The position numbers and the translations under genes were made by a program. Positions 11,471-21,323 of a DNA stretch of 64,000 nucleotides are shown here, one piece after another. The notes under the pieces are model-generated. The model was not told where the DNA came from. It did not search any database and saw nothing but the letters and a program-made list of their open reading frames with translations. Numbering within the stretch: position 1 is the stretch's first letter; each line of letters starts with the position of its first letter. Source of the DNA: Prochlorococcus sp. AG-363-O16 (GTDB lineage: Bacteria > Cyanobacteriota > Cyanobacteriia > PCC-6307 > Cyanobiaceae); contig QCGA01000003.1 in NCBI GenBank assembly GCA_003280095.1, forward strand, positions 22,780 through 86,779, given 5' to 3'.

Positions 11471-11656
11471 ATGGTTGAGACAAACTCACCGATTCTGCCT
11501 GGAGCAACGGTTGTGGTTAATGATATTTCATCGATATACAATGGATATAAGGGTTTTGTTCAGAGGGTAAGTGGAGATAAGGCAGCAGTTCTATTTGAAG
11601 GCGGTAATTGGGACAAGTTGATGACAATTCCAATTAAGTATTTGGTTGCTCTATAG
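11471..11656 (+). CDS. ndhS: NAD(P)H dehydrogenase-like complex subunit NdhS
   Basis: This 61-residue protein carries the NdhS (DUF3252) core: LPGATVVV near the start, and GFVQRVSGDKAAVLFEGGNWDKL with its nearly invariant FEGGNWDKL. In cyanobacteria and chloroplasts NdhS is an SH3-like peripheral subunit that docks ferredoxin to NDH-1 for cyclic electron flow. The length suits the family. It stands alone between rimM (divergent) and rnc (convergent). The assignment rests on motif recognition. Confidence 0.88.
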   Translation: MVETNSPILPGATVVVNDISSIYNGYKGFVQRVSGDKAAVLFEGGNWDKLMTIPIKYLVAL

Positions 11657-11673
11657 CGTTATTAATGGATTAT

Positions 11674-11715
11674 TTATTCATTAAATTAACTGAATAGAGA
11701 TTTTTGAATGAATAA
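11674..11715. terminator. Weak AT-only inverted repeat between ndhS and rnc
   Basis: TTATTCATT (11674-11682) pairs with AATGAATAA (11707-11715) across a 24-base loop. It lies between two convergent genes. The stem is all A/T and no GC clamp exists, so a terminator role is only plausible. Confidence 0.35.
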
Positions 11716-11726
11716 TCAGTTCAGAT

Positions 11727-12524
11727 TTAATTCTTCCTGGTTTTGTTATTGCCTGAGTAGCACTTTAATCTTTTGAGGGCATTTCGAGCAGCGTGCTGTT
11801 CAGCCTCTCGACGTGAACCACCCCATCCGTTGCCAAGGGTTTTTTCATCAAGACTTACCTTGCAGAAAAAACGCATTGGGTCACCATGTTTCATGCTTAT
11901 TTCTTCGCATCGATAGTTTGGTCTGTTGAAACCTTCTCCTTGGCACCACTCTTGGAGAGCAGACTTACTGTTTAACCAATGAGGATCTTTGAAGACAGTT
12001 TCGCTTGTTTCATGCCAATGAGGAGTGAGCCAAATGTGAATTGGTTTGAGGTCATTAAAGTATTCATACAAGGCTCCAATCAGTGCTTCAGTTGCTTCTG
12101 CGTCAAGAGTTGCTTTGGCTGAGTTGTCACCAGCAGCATTTGGTCCAACAAGAAGGATTTTGTTGATTTTTATCTTTTGGCCAACTTGTGCTAGCCAGCG
12201 GTCACTGACTAATTGCGCTCTTAATGCAGATCTTTTTCCAACGTTCATGTCAGGGAAGTTGCGGTCTATGAATTCTGATGCAGCTAGTCGAAGAACTGCA
12301 TCGCCTAAGAACTCCAGACGTTCATGATTTATGGGTGCTTTGGCTGAAGTATGTGTGAGTGCTTCGTTCAGGATTGAAATTCTATTGAGATGTTCTTCTT
12401 CGTTGAACTCTGGCTCATGTTCATGAAGTCCTAAATCCTTGAGTAATTGTTCCAATTGGTTTATCCGTTCTTTGGAGATTTCAAGATTTGTTTTTGGTTG
12501 TACAAGTTTTCTTGTTCCCATCAC
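11727..12524 (-). CDS. rnc: Ribonuclease III
   Basis: This enzyme cleaves double-stranded RNA during rRNA processing and mRNA decay. The signature HERLEFLGDAVL is present, and a later DAEATEALIGALY supplies the second acidic metal-binding cluster. A C-terminal double-stranded-RNA-binding domain runs from about SKSALQEW to RREAEQHAARNAL. The 265 residues are slightly longer than usual because of an N-terminal tail, so an internal start is possible. The gene lies just downstream of the RNase P RNA gene on the same strand. Confidence 0.95.
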   Translation of the reverse strand: MMGTRKLVQPKTNLEISKERINQLEQLLKDLGLHEHEPEFNEEEHLNRISILNEALTHTSAKAPINHERLEFLGDAVLRLAASEFIDRNFPDMNVGKRSALRAQLVSDRWLAQVGQKIKINKILLVGPNAAGDNSAKATLDAEATEALIGALYEYFNDLKPIHIWLTPHWHETSETVFKDPHWLNSKSALQEWCQGEGFNRPNYRCEEISMKHGDPMRFFCKVSLDEKTLGNGWGGSRREAEQHAARNALKRLKCYSGNNKTRKN

Positions 12525-12581
12525 ACTAATTATCTTGGTTAGAGAGAGAAATTATGCGTGGTTTCGGTTGATTTGAATGAG

Positions 12582-12966
12582 GAGAAAGCAGGTCGTAAGC
12601 CGGGTTCTGTTCACCAATACTGGTGGGTGATCATCTATCTGGGACTATCGTTGCCGATAGCCTCTAGCGGCGCATTTCGTTGGAACATGGCAGATGGCCA
12701 GCCTATGTCCCTTGGCCTTGCTCCCTGCCGGGGTTTACCGAGCCAGTACCTCTCGATACTGCTGGTGCGCTCTTACCGCACCTTTGCACCCTTGCCTGTG
12801 CTTTAAAGGCCATCGGCGGTGTGTTTCTGTGGCACTATCCTCACGGTCACCCGCACTGGGCGTTACCCAGCAAGCTGGACCATCGGGGAGCCCGGACTTT
12901 CCTCAATACGAAAAAAGATTGTATTAAAACAGTCTTTTTCGATTGCGATCACCTCTCCTGCTTTCA
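12582..12966 (-). ncRNA. rnpB: RNase P RNA, bacterial type A
   Basis: The catalytic RNA of RNase P matures tRNA 5' ends. On the minus strand the 5' part reads GAGGAAAGTCCGGGCTCC, and the 3' part reads ACAGAACCCGGCTTACGACC, the two universal signatures. The terminal P1 helix forms from GAAAGCAGG (complement of 12957-12965) and CCTGCTTTC (complement of 12584-12592), which sets the ends to within a few bases. The length is about 385 nt. Several open frames on the plus strand here are shadows of the RNA. It is divergent from tRNA-Arg(CCU). Confidence 0.95.
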
Positions 12967-13003
12967 ACCTCCATAATGCACTGTTGAGAGTTTTCTTGCC
13001 TTT

Positions 13004-13077
<74 letters not shown>

Positions 13078-13176
13078 TGTATTTACCTATTTCTCTGAAA
13101 ATTTAAGAGCTACTACATATGGTGGACTGGTGAAATCCCACACTGTCGCTAGCGTAAGTTTAGTGAAACAGTCTCA

Positions 13177-13506
13177 ATGACCCAGCTTCACGATCTACGT
13201 CTAAAACTCCTTGTACAGCAGGAAAGCGAAAACATCGCCAAGTCTCAACCTGCTGATATTGACCTTTCGGTAGTACAGGCCCGGTGTCTCTGTTGGCTGG
13301 CGCTTCTGGCGGAGGCCCATGAGGAACAGGCAAGCGATGCTGAGCGTCGGGGTGATACTGAGCAGGCGATGGGATGGTTCGCCGATTCGATGCGTCTTCG
13401 TGACGTTATTCAAGTAGTTACAACTATTGAAATCCCTTTACCTGGGAGCGTTGATTCTGATGATCAGGGAGATGACTTTTTAGAAGATCCCCCTTTGGCG
13501 GCATAG
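13177..13506 (+). CDS. Conserved hypothetical protein, mostly helical
   Basis: The product is 109 residues. The central part (VVQARCLCWLALLAEAHEEQ continuing through a GDTEQAMGWFADSMRLRD segment) looks like a pair of amphipathic helices of TPR-like size, and the C-terminus is acidic (DSDDQGDDFLEDPP). There are no signal peptide, membrane segment or catalytic motifs. It is followed at short distance by another small gene on the same strand. I do not recognise the family beyond a picocyanobacterial conserved-hypothetical look. Confidence 0.7.
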   Translation: MTQLHDLRLKLLVQQESENIAKSQPADIDLSVVQARCLCWLALLAEAHEEQASDAERRGDTEQAMGWFADSMRLRDVIQVVTTIEIPLPGSVDSDDQGDDFLEDPPLAA

Positions 13507-13543
13507 AGGATGTCATGATGGGACTTGAGCTACTAGGACTGTT

Positions 13544-14002
13544 GTGCCTGAAGAGCCCTGCCAATGTCCTGATTGTCAAAGGTTCTATAAAGAACATGAC
13601 CGACTTATTCGGGAATTTCCAACTCTCCGACAACAGCAAGAGCTGAATTGGGCTGCTTTGCAGTCTTTTAGAACGTTGGCGGGGCGAGTTCTTGAGGATC
13701 TTCAGAAGCAACCAGGAGCAAAAAACGTTAATGAAGTTAATTCCCAATTAACAGCTGTAGGTGGCCAGGAAGAGCATTCGGATGATTTGCAACAAGCAAT
13801 TTCAGATCTTGAGAATATTAATGCCTACCTTTTTTCAATAGAGGCTGTCATGGAGAGAATATTCGATGTTCGAGTTCCTCATGAGGTTGAACAGAAGTTC
13901 AAAGAATTAGCAGGTGAGTTAGCTCCAGATCCCCTAAATATTGATCGTTTGAGATTGAATCGCCTTTTACATCAGACCCCTGATTTGCCGGATAGAAATT
14001 AA
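13544..14002 (+). CDS. Conserved hypothetical protein with N-terminal cysteine cluster
   Basis: This 152-residue acidic, helical protein starts at GTG 13544. Residues 6-11 form CQCPDC, a compact possible metal-binding motif. The middle is predicted helical or coiled (LRQQQELNWAALQSF, then DDLQQAISDLENI), and the C-terminus has PDPLNIDRLRLNRLL. It starts 37 bases after the preceding small gene and is convergent with glgP. The function is unknown. Confidence 0.7.
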   Translation: MPEEPCQCPDCQRFYKEHDRLIREFPTLRQQQELNWAALQSFRTLAGRVLEDLQKQPGAKNVNEVNSQLTAVGGQEEHSDDLQQAISDLENINAYLFSIEAVMERIFDVRVPHEVEQKFKELAGELAPDPLNIDRLRLNRLLHQTPDLPDRN

Positions 14003-14029
14003 ATTATTTAGCAGAAATATAAGATAATC

Positions 14030-16552
14030 TCACCTTACATCACATGTGATTTCTACAGGGAGAGCATCAATAGACCAGATTGATTTTGCGTATTCTTTTA
14101 TAGAACGATCAGAAGAGAAGAATCCAGATTTTGCAGTATTTAATAGAGACATTTGATTCCAATGATGCCTATTTTCCCAAGCACTACTTACATTGTCTTG
14201 AGCTTTGAGGTAATCGGCAAAATCAGCCATTACGAAAAAAGGATCATTCCCAATTAGATTGTTTAAAAGAGGTCGGAATAGATCACTGTCACCATTGCTA
14301 AAGTGACCTAGTTCTACTAAACGTAGTGCTTCTGATAATTCGGGTAGATCATCAATAAACTCTTTAGGCTTGTAACCTTCTTTTTGTAATGACATTATCT
14401 CAGATTCATTGTTCCCAAATAGGAAAAAGTTTTCAGCTCCTACTCTCTCACGAATTTCTATATTTGCACCATCCAGTGTTCCAATCGTGAGGGCACCATT
14501 CATTGCAAATTTCATATTGCCGGTACCTGATGCTTCTTTGCCTGCGGTAGATATTTGTTCTGAAAGATCAGTAGCTGGATAAACTTGCTCTCCTAGCTTC
14601 ACATTATAGTCAGGTAGAAATATGACTCTTAGCTTACCGTCCATATCTGGATCTGAGTTGATCACTTCAGCAATTCCATTTATGAAGCGGATGATTAATT
14701 TGGCCATAAAATATCCCGGGGCTGCCTTGCCTCCGAAAATCACTGTTCTTGGAGCAATCCCCTGTGATTTTCCATTCTTGATTCGAAGGTATTGAGTAAT
14801 TATTTGGATAGCATTTAGATGTTGCCTTTTGTATTCATGAATTCTCTTTACTTGAACATCAAAGAGACTGTATGGGTCGACTAAAACACCAGTTTGCCGA
14901 TGTATATAACCAGCAAGTTTTCTTTTCATTGAAAGCTTTCGAGTCTCAAAATCTTTTAGGAAACCCTTGTCTTTTATTAAACTCTCCAGGTTGGAAAGTA
15001 ACTCCATGTTGGTGATCCAATTGGGACCAACTTTTTCGTCTAATAGATTAGATAATTCAGGGTTGGCTAAACCGACCCATCTGCGCGGAGAAACACCATT
15101 AGTTACATTTGTGAATTTCTCTGGCCAAAGTTTTGCAAACTCAGGCATAAGTTGTCTTTTGACTAAATCTGAATGAAGAGCAGCGACACCATTTACGTGA
15201 TGAGCTCCTATTGTTGCTAAATGAGCCATGCGAACAGCTTTTCCCCCCTCCTCATCAATAATTGATAATTTCCTAAGGATCGAATCATTTCCTGGATATC
15301 TAAGACGAAGTTGTTGAAGAAAGCGTCTATTAATTTCAAAAATCAATTCCAAATGTCTTGGAAGGAGGCTATTGAATAAAGAAAGATCCCACTTCTCTAG
15401 TGCTTCAGGAAGCAAGGTGTGATTGGTATAAGCCACTGAGCGATTAGTAACTTCCCATGCCTTATCCCATGCAAAGTGTTTTTCATCAATAAGTAGACGC
15501 ATTAGTTCTGCAACTGCAATGGCTGGGTGCGTGTCATTCAATTGAACTGTCCAATGTTGTGCAAAGTCTTCTAAGGGAATCCCTCTTTTTTCAAGACTTC
15601 TCAACATGTCTTGGAGTGAGCAGCTCACAAAGAAGTGCTGTTGCTTCAGCCGGAGTCTTCTTCCTTCATCTGTCCCATCATTGGGATAAAGAACTTTTGA
15701 GAGAGTTTCTGAACCAACTTTCTCTTCAACTGCTCCGTAATAGTCACCGATATTGAATGCATAGAAATCGAAGCTTTCGGTAGCATCCGCTCTCCACAAT
15801 CTCAGTCTGTTGCAGGTGTTAACTCGATATCCCAATACAGGGACATCATGAGGGATTCCAATTGCGTGCTCTGTAGGGATCCATCTAGAGCGATAGTTCC
15901 CTTGATCATCGGTGTAGTTTTCTGTTTTTCCACCAAATCCAACAAAGCATGCTTCGTCGGGTTGTGGCAACTCCCAAGGCCAACCTCCCTTAAGCCATTT
16001 GTCAGTGACTTCTACTTGCCAACCATCTCTAATTAATTGATTAAAAATTCCAAATTCATAGCGAATTCCATATCCAATTGCGGGGATTTGCAAGCTTGCA
16101 AGAGATTCCATATAGCAAGCAGCAAGCCTTCCTAACCCTCCGTTTCCAAGACCTGGCTCCTCTTCTACATCCAAAATGTTGTTCAAAGATTCGATTCCAA
16201 AGCGTTGTAAAGCCTCTTCTGCCTCTTTTTGGATGCCTAGATTTAGAAGATTATTGTTTAATTGAGGACCAATCAGAAACTCTGCGGATAAATAGGCAAC
16301 GGTTTTGTGGGGACGTGCTCTAATTGCCTCTTGGCTAGCAAGATATCTTGTCATTAACCTATCCCTTACGGCATAACTAACCGCCATGTAGAGGTCATGA
16401 AGACTTGCTGTTGGTGCGAGTTTGCCGAGAGTAAAGAAAAGGTGCTCAGTCATGCCATCAAAGACGGCATTAGCATCGATACCTGCTCGCTCTGGGTCGG
16501 CATAGCAGCCAGGCGTAGGCAAGCGCAGATCTAGAGGCTGGGAGCTACTCAT
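14030..16552 (-). CDS. glgP: Glycogen/alpha-glucan phosphorylase
   Basis: This PLP enzyme releases glucose-1-phosphate from glycogen. The PLP-lysine motif EASGTGNMKFAMNGAL is intact, followed by TIGTLDGANIEI. The N-terminal phosphorylase core shows TVAYLSAEFLIG and EEPGLGNGGLGRLAAC. The frame reaches an ATG at 16585, but the ATG at 16552 gives a start (MSSSQPLDLRLPTPG) closer to the conserved part. Either way the protein is 840-851 residues, the normal size. It is divergent from the antiporter gene across about 250 bases. Confidence 0.96.
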   Translation of the reverse strand: MSSSQPLDLRLPTPGCYADPERAGIDANAVFDGMTEHLFFTLGKLAPTASLHDLYMAVSYAVRDRLMTRYLASQEAIRARPHKTVAYLSAEFLIGPQLNNNLLNLGIQKEAEEALQRFGIESLNNILDVEEEPGLGNGGLGRLAACYMESLASLQIPAIGYGIRYEFGIFNQLIRDGWQVEVTDKWLKGGWPWELPQPDEACFVGFGGKTENYTDDQGNYRSRWIPTEHAIGIPHDVPVLGYRVNTCNRLRLWRADATESFDFYAFNIGDYYGAVEEKVGSETLSKVLYPNDGTDEGRRLRLKQQHFFVSCSLQDMLRSLEKRGIPLEDFAQHWTVQLNDTHPAIAVAELMRLLIDEKHFAWDKAWEVTNRSVAYTNHTLLPEALEKWDLSLFNSLLPRHLELIFEINRRFLQQLRLRYPGNDSILRKLSIIDEEGGKAVRMAHLATIGAHHVNGVAALHSDLVKRQLMPEFAKLWPEKFTNVTNGVSPRRWVGLANPELSNLLDEKVGPNWITNMELLSNLESLIKDKGFLKDFETRKLSMKRKLAGYIHRQTGVLVDPYSLFDVQVKRIHEYKRQHLNAIQIITQYLRIKNGKSQGIAPRTVIFGGKAAPGYFMAKLIIRFINGIAEVINSDPDMDGKLRVIFLPDYNVKLGEQVYPATDLSEQISTAGKEASGTGNMKFAMNGALTIGTLDGANIEIRERVGAENFFLFGNNESEIMSLQKEGYKPKEFIDDLPELSEALRLVELGHFSNGDSDLFRPLLNNLIGNDPFFVMADFADYLKAQDNVSSAWENRHHWNQMSLLNTAKSGFFSSDRSIKEYAKSIWSIDALPVEITCDVR

Positions 16553-16801
16553 TTCAACTGAGGGGAGGGTTTTGCGAGAGAACAATCAATGGCGGTGTTG
16601 CAAAAAGAGTCTTTGTAAGACTGCTTCGGTGTCAGGAATAGAGTTGCCACTTCTAGAAGCTCTAGAAAAGGACGCTAGCCCCGCTTTGCATTTCACGTAT
16701 TGAGTGACTTCAGATCAACACCATCTCCAATTGCAAAAGTTTGTAATTTCAATTTCTTTCGTTTGAGATAGGCGGTCATTTATGGTCCCTTGATAAGGAT
16801 T

Positions 16802-18190
16802 ATGCAATCTCGTGTTATGGATCTGACTCCGTTGTTGTCAGTACTAAGTACTCATGATGTAGAGGTGGCTGAGACTCTAATAGGAGTGATCAACTTTCTG
16901 TTGATTTTCTTGGCAGCAAGGACTTTGGCTGAGGTCTTGGTAAGACTGCATTTGCCCACGATTGTTGGAGAATTACTTGCTGGAGTAATTATTGGTGCTT
17001 CAGGGTTCCATTTGCTGATGCCCCCTAGCACTAGTGCACAGTTAAATGAAGGTTTTATAAGTCTCATTAGTTCATTGGCGTCTGTACCTCCTGAGGCAGT
17101 TCCTGATCTGTATTTCGAGACATTCCCTTCTTTGCAAGCAGTAGCAACCCTCGGTTTGTATGCACTCTTATTTCTTACGGGATTGGAGAGTGAACTTGAA
17201 GAACTTGTAGCTGTTGGTGTTCAGGCCTTCACTGTTGCGATGGCTGGGGTCATTTTGCCGTTTGCCTTGGGGACCTTTGGTTTGATGTTTATTTTTCAAG
17301 TGGATTTGATTCCAGCTATTTTCGCAGGGGCTTCAATGACGGCAACGAGCATTGGCATTACAGCAAGTGTATTTGGAGAATTAGGTTATCTAAAAACTCG
17401 AGAAGGTCAGATTGTTATTGGTGCAGCTGTTCTTGATGACATCCTTGGGATTGTAATTCTGGCTGTTGTCGTAGCTCTTGCAACCGGAGGTTCTTTGGAG
17501 ATTGCTCCCATAGTTAAGTTGGTTTTGGCTGCAGTTGTGTTTGTTGTTGCTGCTATTGCACTTAGTAGGACTGCTGCACCAGCATTTGATTGGTTATTAG
17601 ACAGGCTGAAGGCACCTGGGGCAGTTGTTGTTGCTTCTTTTGTGATTTTAGTCTTGAGTTGTTTTGTTGCTACTGCCATTGGTTTAGAAGCTGCATTAGG
17701 AGCATTTGCTGCAGGTTTGATTTTGAGTAGCTCCAAAAACAACCATGCTATTCAGCAATCTGTATTGCCTTTGGTTTCCCTGTTCGCAACAATCTTTTTC
17801 GTTTTAGTTGGCGCTGGTATGGATCTTTCAGTTATCAATCCATTGGATCCTGCTAGTCGAACCGCATTGGTTGTCGCTGGTTTCCTTTTGGTTGTTGCGA
17901 TCATTGGCAAAATTGCCGCTGGTTGGTCTTTCATAATTGACAAGCCAACTAATCGTTTAGTTGTTGGCCTGGGCATGATGCCTAGAGGAGAAGTTGGTCT
18001 GATCTTCTTAGGTTTAGGAACAAGTGCAGGATTATTAACACCTTCGTTAGAAGCAGCAATTCTATTAATGGTTATTGGTACTACCTTTCTTGCGCCTGTT
18101 TTACTTCGATTGGTTTTAAGAGACAAAACCCCTGGAGGAGGGAATGAGATCCCAGATGATGTTGCAGCCAACCCAGTAGGTTTGCTTTAG
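16802..18190 (+). CDS. CPA2-family cation/proton antiporter
   Basis: This integral membrane protein has about 12-13 hydrophobic segments and belongs to the Na+/H+ exchanger (CPA2, NapA/KefB-like) group. Key features are VGELLAGVIIG near the first helices, GASMTATSIGITASVFGELG, and the paired aspartates in AAVLDDILGIV that bind the ion in this fold. A later MPRGEVGLIFLGLG is also typical. No C-terminal TrkA-N domain is present. TTG 16790 and ATG 16817 are alternative starts. The likely role is sodium or potassium export at the plasma or thylakoid membrane. Confidence 0.9.
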   Translation: MQSRVMDLTPLLSVLSTHDVEVAETLIGVINFLLIFLAARTLAEVLVRLHLPTIVGELLAGVIIGASGFHLLMPPSTSAQLNEGFISLISSLASVPPEAVPDLYFETFPSLQAVATLGLYALLFLTGLESELEELVAVGVQAFTVAMAGVILPFALGTFGLMFIFQVDLIPAIFAGASMTATSIGITASVFGELGYLKTREGQIVIGAAVLDDILGIVILAVVVALATGGSLEIAPIVKLVLAAVVFVVAAIALSRTAAPAFDWLLDRLKAPGAVVVASFVILVLSCFVATAIGLEAALGAFAAGLILSSSKNNHAIQQSVLPLVSLFATIFFVLVGAGMDLSVINPLDPASRTALVVAGFLLVVAIIGKIAAGWSFIIDKPTNRLVVGLGMMPRGEVGLIFLGLGTSAGLLTPSLEAAILLMVIGTTFLAPVLLRLVLRDKTPGGGNEIPDDVAANPVGLL

Positions 18191-18295
18191 AAAACATTCT
18201 TCTCTGAGTAAGGCTCATGAATCATGTTTGAAATTTCTTCGCAAAGTTTTCAATAACTTCCTAAGATCGCTAATCCAGTTTTTCTCGCCGGTGAA

Positions 18296-19204
18296 ATGTC
18301 AGCGCCTGTTGCTGTTTCCAATACCCCATGGAGCTATAGAGGTCATTCGGTTCACTGCCTGAGAAGTGAACCGAATACTGATGAACAGGGGGGAAGTGGT
18401 ATCAACGGTCCGGCACTTTTATTGGTGCATGGTTTTGGTGCTTCAACTGATCATTGGCGTCACAATATTCCTGTGCTATCTCAGCAGTATGAGGTACATG
18501 CATTAGATCTACTTGGTTTTGGCAAAAGTGCTAAGCCTTCTGAGTTGGCTTATGGAGGAGCTCTTTGGAGGGACCAAGTCGTAGCTTATGTAAAGGAGCG
18601 TATACAGCGTCCTACGGTATTAGTTGGCAACTCTTTAGGAGGATATGCGGCACTAGCTGCTGGTTCAAATCTTGGGGAGGCTGCTGCTGGTGTGGTTTTA
18701 TTAAATGCAGCAGGATATTTCAGTGATGAGAAGCGTTCTAAAAAAAGTTTTCTTAGCAAGATAAGTCAATTTGTTGGAGGTGGCCTACTTAAGGACCCTC
18801 TTGTTCAGCGATTGATTTTTGAAAACCTTCGCCAACCAGCAACTATTCGACGCACACTCAATCAGGTTTATATCGATACGAGAAATGTTGATGATGAATT
18901 GGTTGAAGCTATTCGGAAACCATCTTTAGATCCAGGAGCTTTTAAGGTCTTTCGAAGTGTTTTTGATACAAGAGGGCCACAGGGTCAGCCTCTTGATGAA
19001 TTGTTCTCTCAGTTAAAGGCGCCACTTTTGTTACTTTGGGGGCAGAAAGATCCTTGGATGAATGCAGAAGGGAAGCGGGCTAGCTTTTTGCGGCATGCAC
19101 CCGTCGCTACTCAAGAGGTGATTTTGGATGCCGGTCATTGCCCACATGATGAAGTTCCAGATCAAGTGAATGCAGCTTTATTAGATTGGTTAAAGAGTGA
19201 TTAA
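18296..19204 (+). CDS. Alpha/beta-fold hydrolase
   Basis: This is a 302-residue soluble hydrolase. The oxyanion-hole segment LLVHGFGAS (about 42-50), the nucleophile elbow VGNSLGG (Ser113), the acid in LLLWGQKDPW and the histidine in DAGHCPHDE make a complete catalytic triad. The DLLGFGKSAKP motif after strand 4 is typical of haloalkane dehalogenase/epoxide hydrolase-like members. Cyanobacterial relatives are often annotated only as hydrolases, and the substrate is unknown. It lies 36 bases upstream of the mutarotase-like gene. Confidence 0.9.
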   Translation: MSAPVAVSNTPWSYRGHSVHCLRSEPNTDEQGGSGINGPALLLVHGFGASTDHWRHNIPVLSQQYEVHALDLLGFGKSAKPSELAYGGALWRDQVVAYVKERIQRPTVLVGNSLGGYAALAAGSNLGEAAAGVVLLNAAGYFSDEKRSKKSFLSKISQFVGGGLLKDPLVQRLIFENLRQPATIRRTLNQVYIDTRNVDDELVEAIRKPSLDPGAFKVFRSVFDTRGPQGQPLDELFSQLKAPLLLLWGQKDPWMNAEGKRASFLRHAPVATQEVILDAGHCPHDEVPDQVNAALLDWLKSD

Positions 19205-19240
19205 TTTCTTTTGAATGGTTGGTAGCGTTCTTTTAGAGCA

Positions 19241-20089
19241 GTGAGCTTGATTCAACACGACGACCCATATTCATCTCTTGAGTATGTACATCCAAATAGT
19301 GGTGATTCTTTGAGAATAGTTCCAGAGCGAGGAGGCTTGCTTACAGGATGGTGTTGTGGTGGGGAAGAAATACTTTATTTTGATCAAAAACGTTTTGCTG
19401 ATACCTCGAAAAGTATTCGAGGTGGTATGCCGATACTGTTCCCAATATGTGGTGACTTGCCAGGTGATGTCTTACGTATTAGACAGGAAGAGTTTGTTCT
19501 AAAACAACATGGATTCGCAAGGGATTTGTCTTGGAAGTCGACACTTTTAGATGATGATAGTGGTGTTAAGTTAACCCTTTCTGATACCTATATAAGTAGA
19601 AAAATGTATCCTTTCTTGTTCAAGGTAGTGATAGTTTTGCGCCCATTAAAAAATTCCCTAGTTATAAGTATTCGGATTCAGAATTCTGGAACGGACCCAA
19701 TGCCTTTTAGTTTTGGAATTCACCCTTACTTTGTAATTAATGATTTAGATTCTGTAAGGATTGAAGGGCTTGCTCAAACATGCTTCTCTCATATTGATAA
19801 GGCTGAAACTCAAACCAATCTTCAGCTTGCAAGGCTTTCTAAAGGTGTTGATTTTATTACTACTCCAATAGATAAAGTGAGATTAGTTGACATGCAGTCT
19901 GGCCGGAAGGTGACTATGCAAGCAAAAGCTCCAATGGACATGGTAGTTGTTTGGACAGATCCCCCGCGAAATATGGTTTGTTTAGAACCTTGGACAGCTC
20001 CAAGAGAAGCTTTGGTGAGTGGTAACAGGAGAATAGTGTTGGAGCCTGGATGTGTTCAAGATCTTGAATGTAGATATTTAATCGACTAG
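19241..20089 (+). CDS. Aldose 1-epimerase / galactose mutarotase-like protein
   Basis: This 282-residue protein has the galactose-mutarotase fold. RGGMPILFPICG, FGIHPYFVI with its conserved His, and the C-terminal CLEPWTAPREAL match the glucose-6-phosphate 1-epimerase (YeaD)/mutarotase family. The enzyme interconverts sugar anomers in the cytosol. The start is GTG at 19241. Its stop overlaps the minus-strand glcE stop by 4 bases, so the two genes converge with no intergenic DNA. Confidence 0.85.
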   Translation: MSLIQHDDPYSSLEYVHPNSGDSLRIVPERGGLLTGWCCGGEEILYFDQKRFADTSKSIRGGMPILFPICGDLPGDVLRIRQEEFVLKQHGFARDLSWKSTLLDDDSGVKLTLSDTYISRKMYPFLFKVVIVLRPLKNSLVISIRIQNSGTDPMPFSFGIHPYFVINDLDSVRIEGLAQTCFSHIDKAETQTNLQLARLSKGVDFITTPIDKVRLVDMQSGRKVTMQAKAPMDMVVVWTDPPRNMVCLEPWTAPREALVSGNRRIVLEPGCVQDLECRYLID

Positions 20090-21309
20090 GATTTTACACC
20101 CGGAAGTCTTCCTTTTGATAGCTGATTCTTTGGATCAAATTGTAGTTTTATGGATTTAATCAAATCTCTCGATTTTGCATCTTGCCATGAATACAATCGG
20201 GGATTGCATCCATCTGGTTGCGTTAATATGGTTATTTGGCCTCCAAGTTCTTGAGCTATATCGCGTAGTTTTTTTATTGCTTCAGGGTTGCTAAAATTAA
20301 TTTTTTCAGAATATACTTGCCAACCATCACCAACTCCTATTATGGCAGGTATTCGCCATTTCCACCCGACCAGTTCGTTCATAATTTGACTATTTATGAA
20401 AGCATAAATTTGTGATGGTGGGATAGCAAGACGAACTAACCATGTTAGACTCTCATTAGGTACTAAGTATTCTATACCTTCAATTTGTGGACTTTTCCAG
20501 GAGTCTCTTTTTGTGTGTAACTGATTTTCTTTGCTTAAATTTTCAATAATAATAAGTTGACTTTCTATGGCCTCATTATTCACACTCGCTAGGCCAATTT
20601 GAAGACCCCAATTTTCAGGATTAATATCTACCCAATCGAAGAATTCTGGCGTGATATTTTTTCTTCCTAGAGCAATTCGACAATTTTCTAATTTGTCCAG
20701 TTCTCCTGTTAGTAGAATACTACTCCGGTGTTTTTTAATAGGTTGAGTACGGAGTGTGAGTTCTGTAATTAATGCAAGGCTGCCCCAGCTACCACACAGA
20801 AGGCGCATTAGGTCATAACCGGCTACATTTTTGACTACTTTCCCACCTGCATTGGCTGGAGTGCCATCTGTGCGAAGGATCTCAATTCCAATAATTTGAT
20901 CTCTAATGTTCATATGACGGTGGCGCAAACTACCCGATAACCCTCTGGCGACTAATCCACCAATGCTTCCACTACTTGGTGGATTAGTTAGGGGATCACT
21001 GCCCCAAGGCCAGTCGATAGGAATCCATTGTTGATGCTTCGCAAGCGCATTTTGTATTTCCGCAAGGCTGGCTCCTGCTTCGACAGTAATAGTTAGATCT
21101 TCTTTGCAATGCTCAATTATGCGGTTTAGGTTTTTTACACTGACTTGTTTGCAAGGTTTTTCTATGGGTGGCCCCCAATGAAGGCGGGAACCTAAACCAG
21201 AGGGGAACCATGCTTTCTCTCGTATATATAAGTCTGAGAGCAATTCCTTTATATCGCTTTTGCTGCTAGGAGAAATTATTGTGGTTGTTTTTTCAGAGGA
21301 AGTTGTCAC
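20086..21309 (-). CDS. glcE: Glycolate dehydrogenase FAD-binding subunit GlcE
   Basis: This 407-residue FAD-linked oxidase resembles GlcE, which works with GlcD and GlcF to oxidise photorespiratory glycolate to glyoxylate. The FAD-binding PCMH core is seen in TITVEAGASLAEIQ, NPPSSGSIGGLVARGLSG and GGKVVKNVAGYDLMRLLCG. The C-terminus GGQITILTQPDG and FDPKNQLSKGRLP is typical. The iron-sulfur subunit gene glcF lies 1.3 kb away on the same strand, separated by an opposite-strand kinase gene. The start codon is only 14 bases from the kinase start. Confidence 0.88.
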   Translation of the reverse strand: MTTSSEKTTTIISPSSKSDIKELLSDLYIREKAWFPSGLGSRLHWGPPIEKPCKQVSVKNLNRIIEHCKEDLTITVEAGASLAEIQNALAKHQQWIPIDWPWGSDPLTNPPSSGSIGGLVARGLSGSLRHRHMNIRDQIIGIEILRTDGTPANAGGKVVKNVAGYDLMRLLCGSWGSLALITELTLRTQPIKKHRSSILLTGELDKLENCRIALGRKNITPEFFDWVDINPENWGLQIGLASVNNEAIESQLIIIENLSKENQLHTKRDSWKSPQIEGIEYLVPNESLTWLVRLAIPPSQIYAFINSQIMNELVGWKWRIPAIIGVGDGWQVYSEKINFSNPEAIKKLRDIAQELGGQITILTQPDGCNPRLYSWQDAKSRDLIKSIKLQFDPKNQLSKGRLPGVKS

Positions 21310-21323
21310 AGCACGATGTTGTT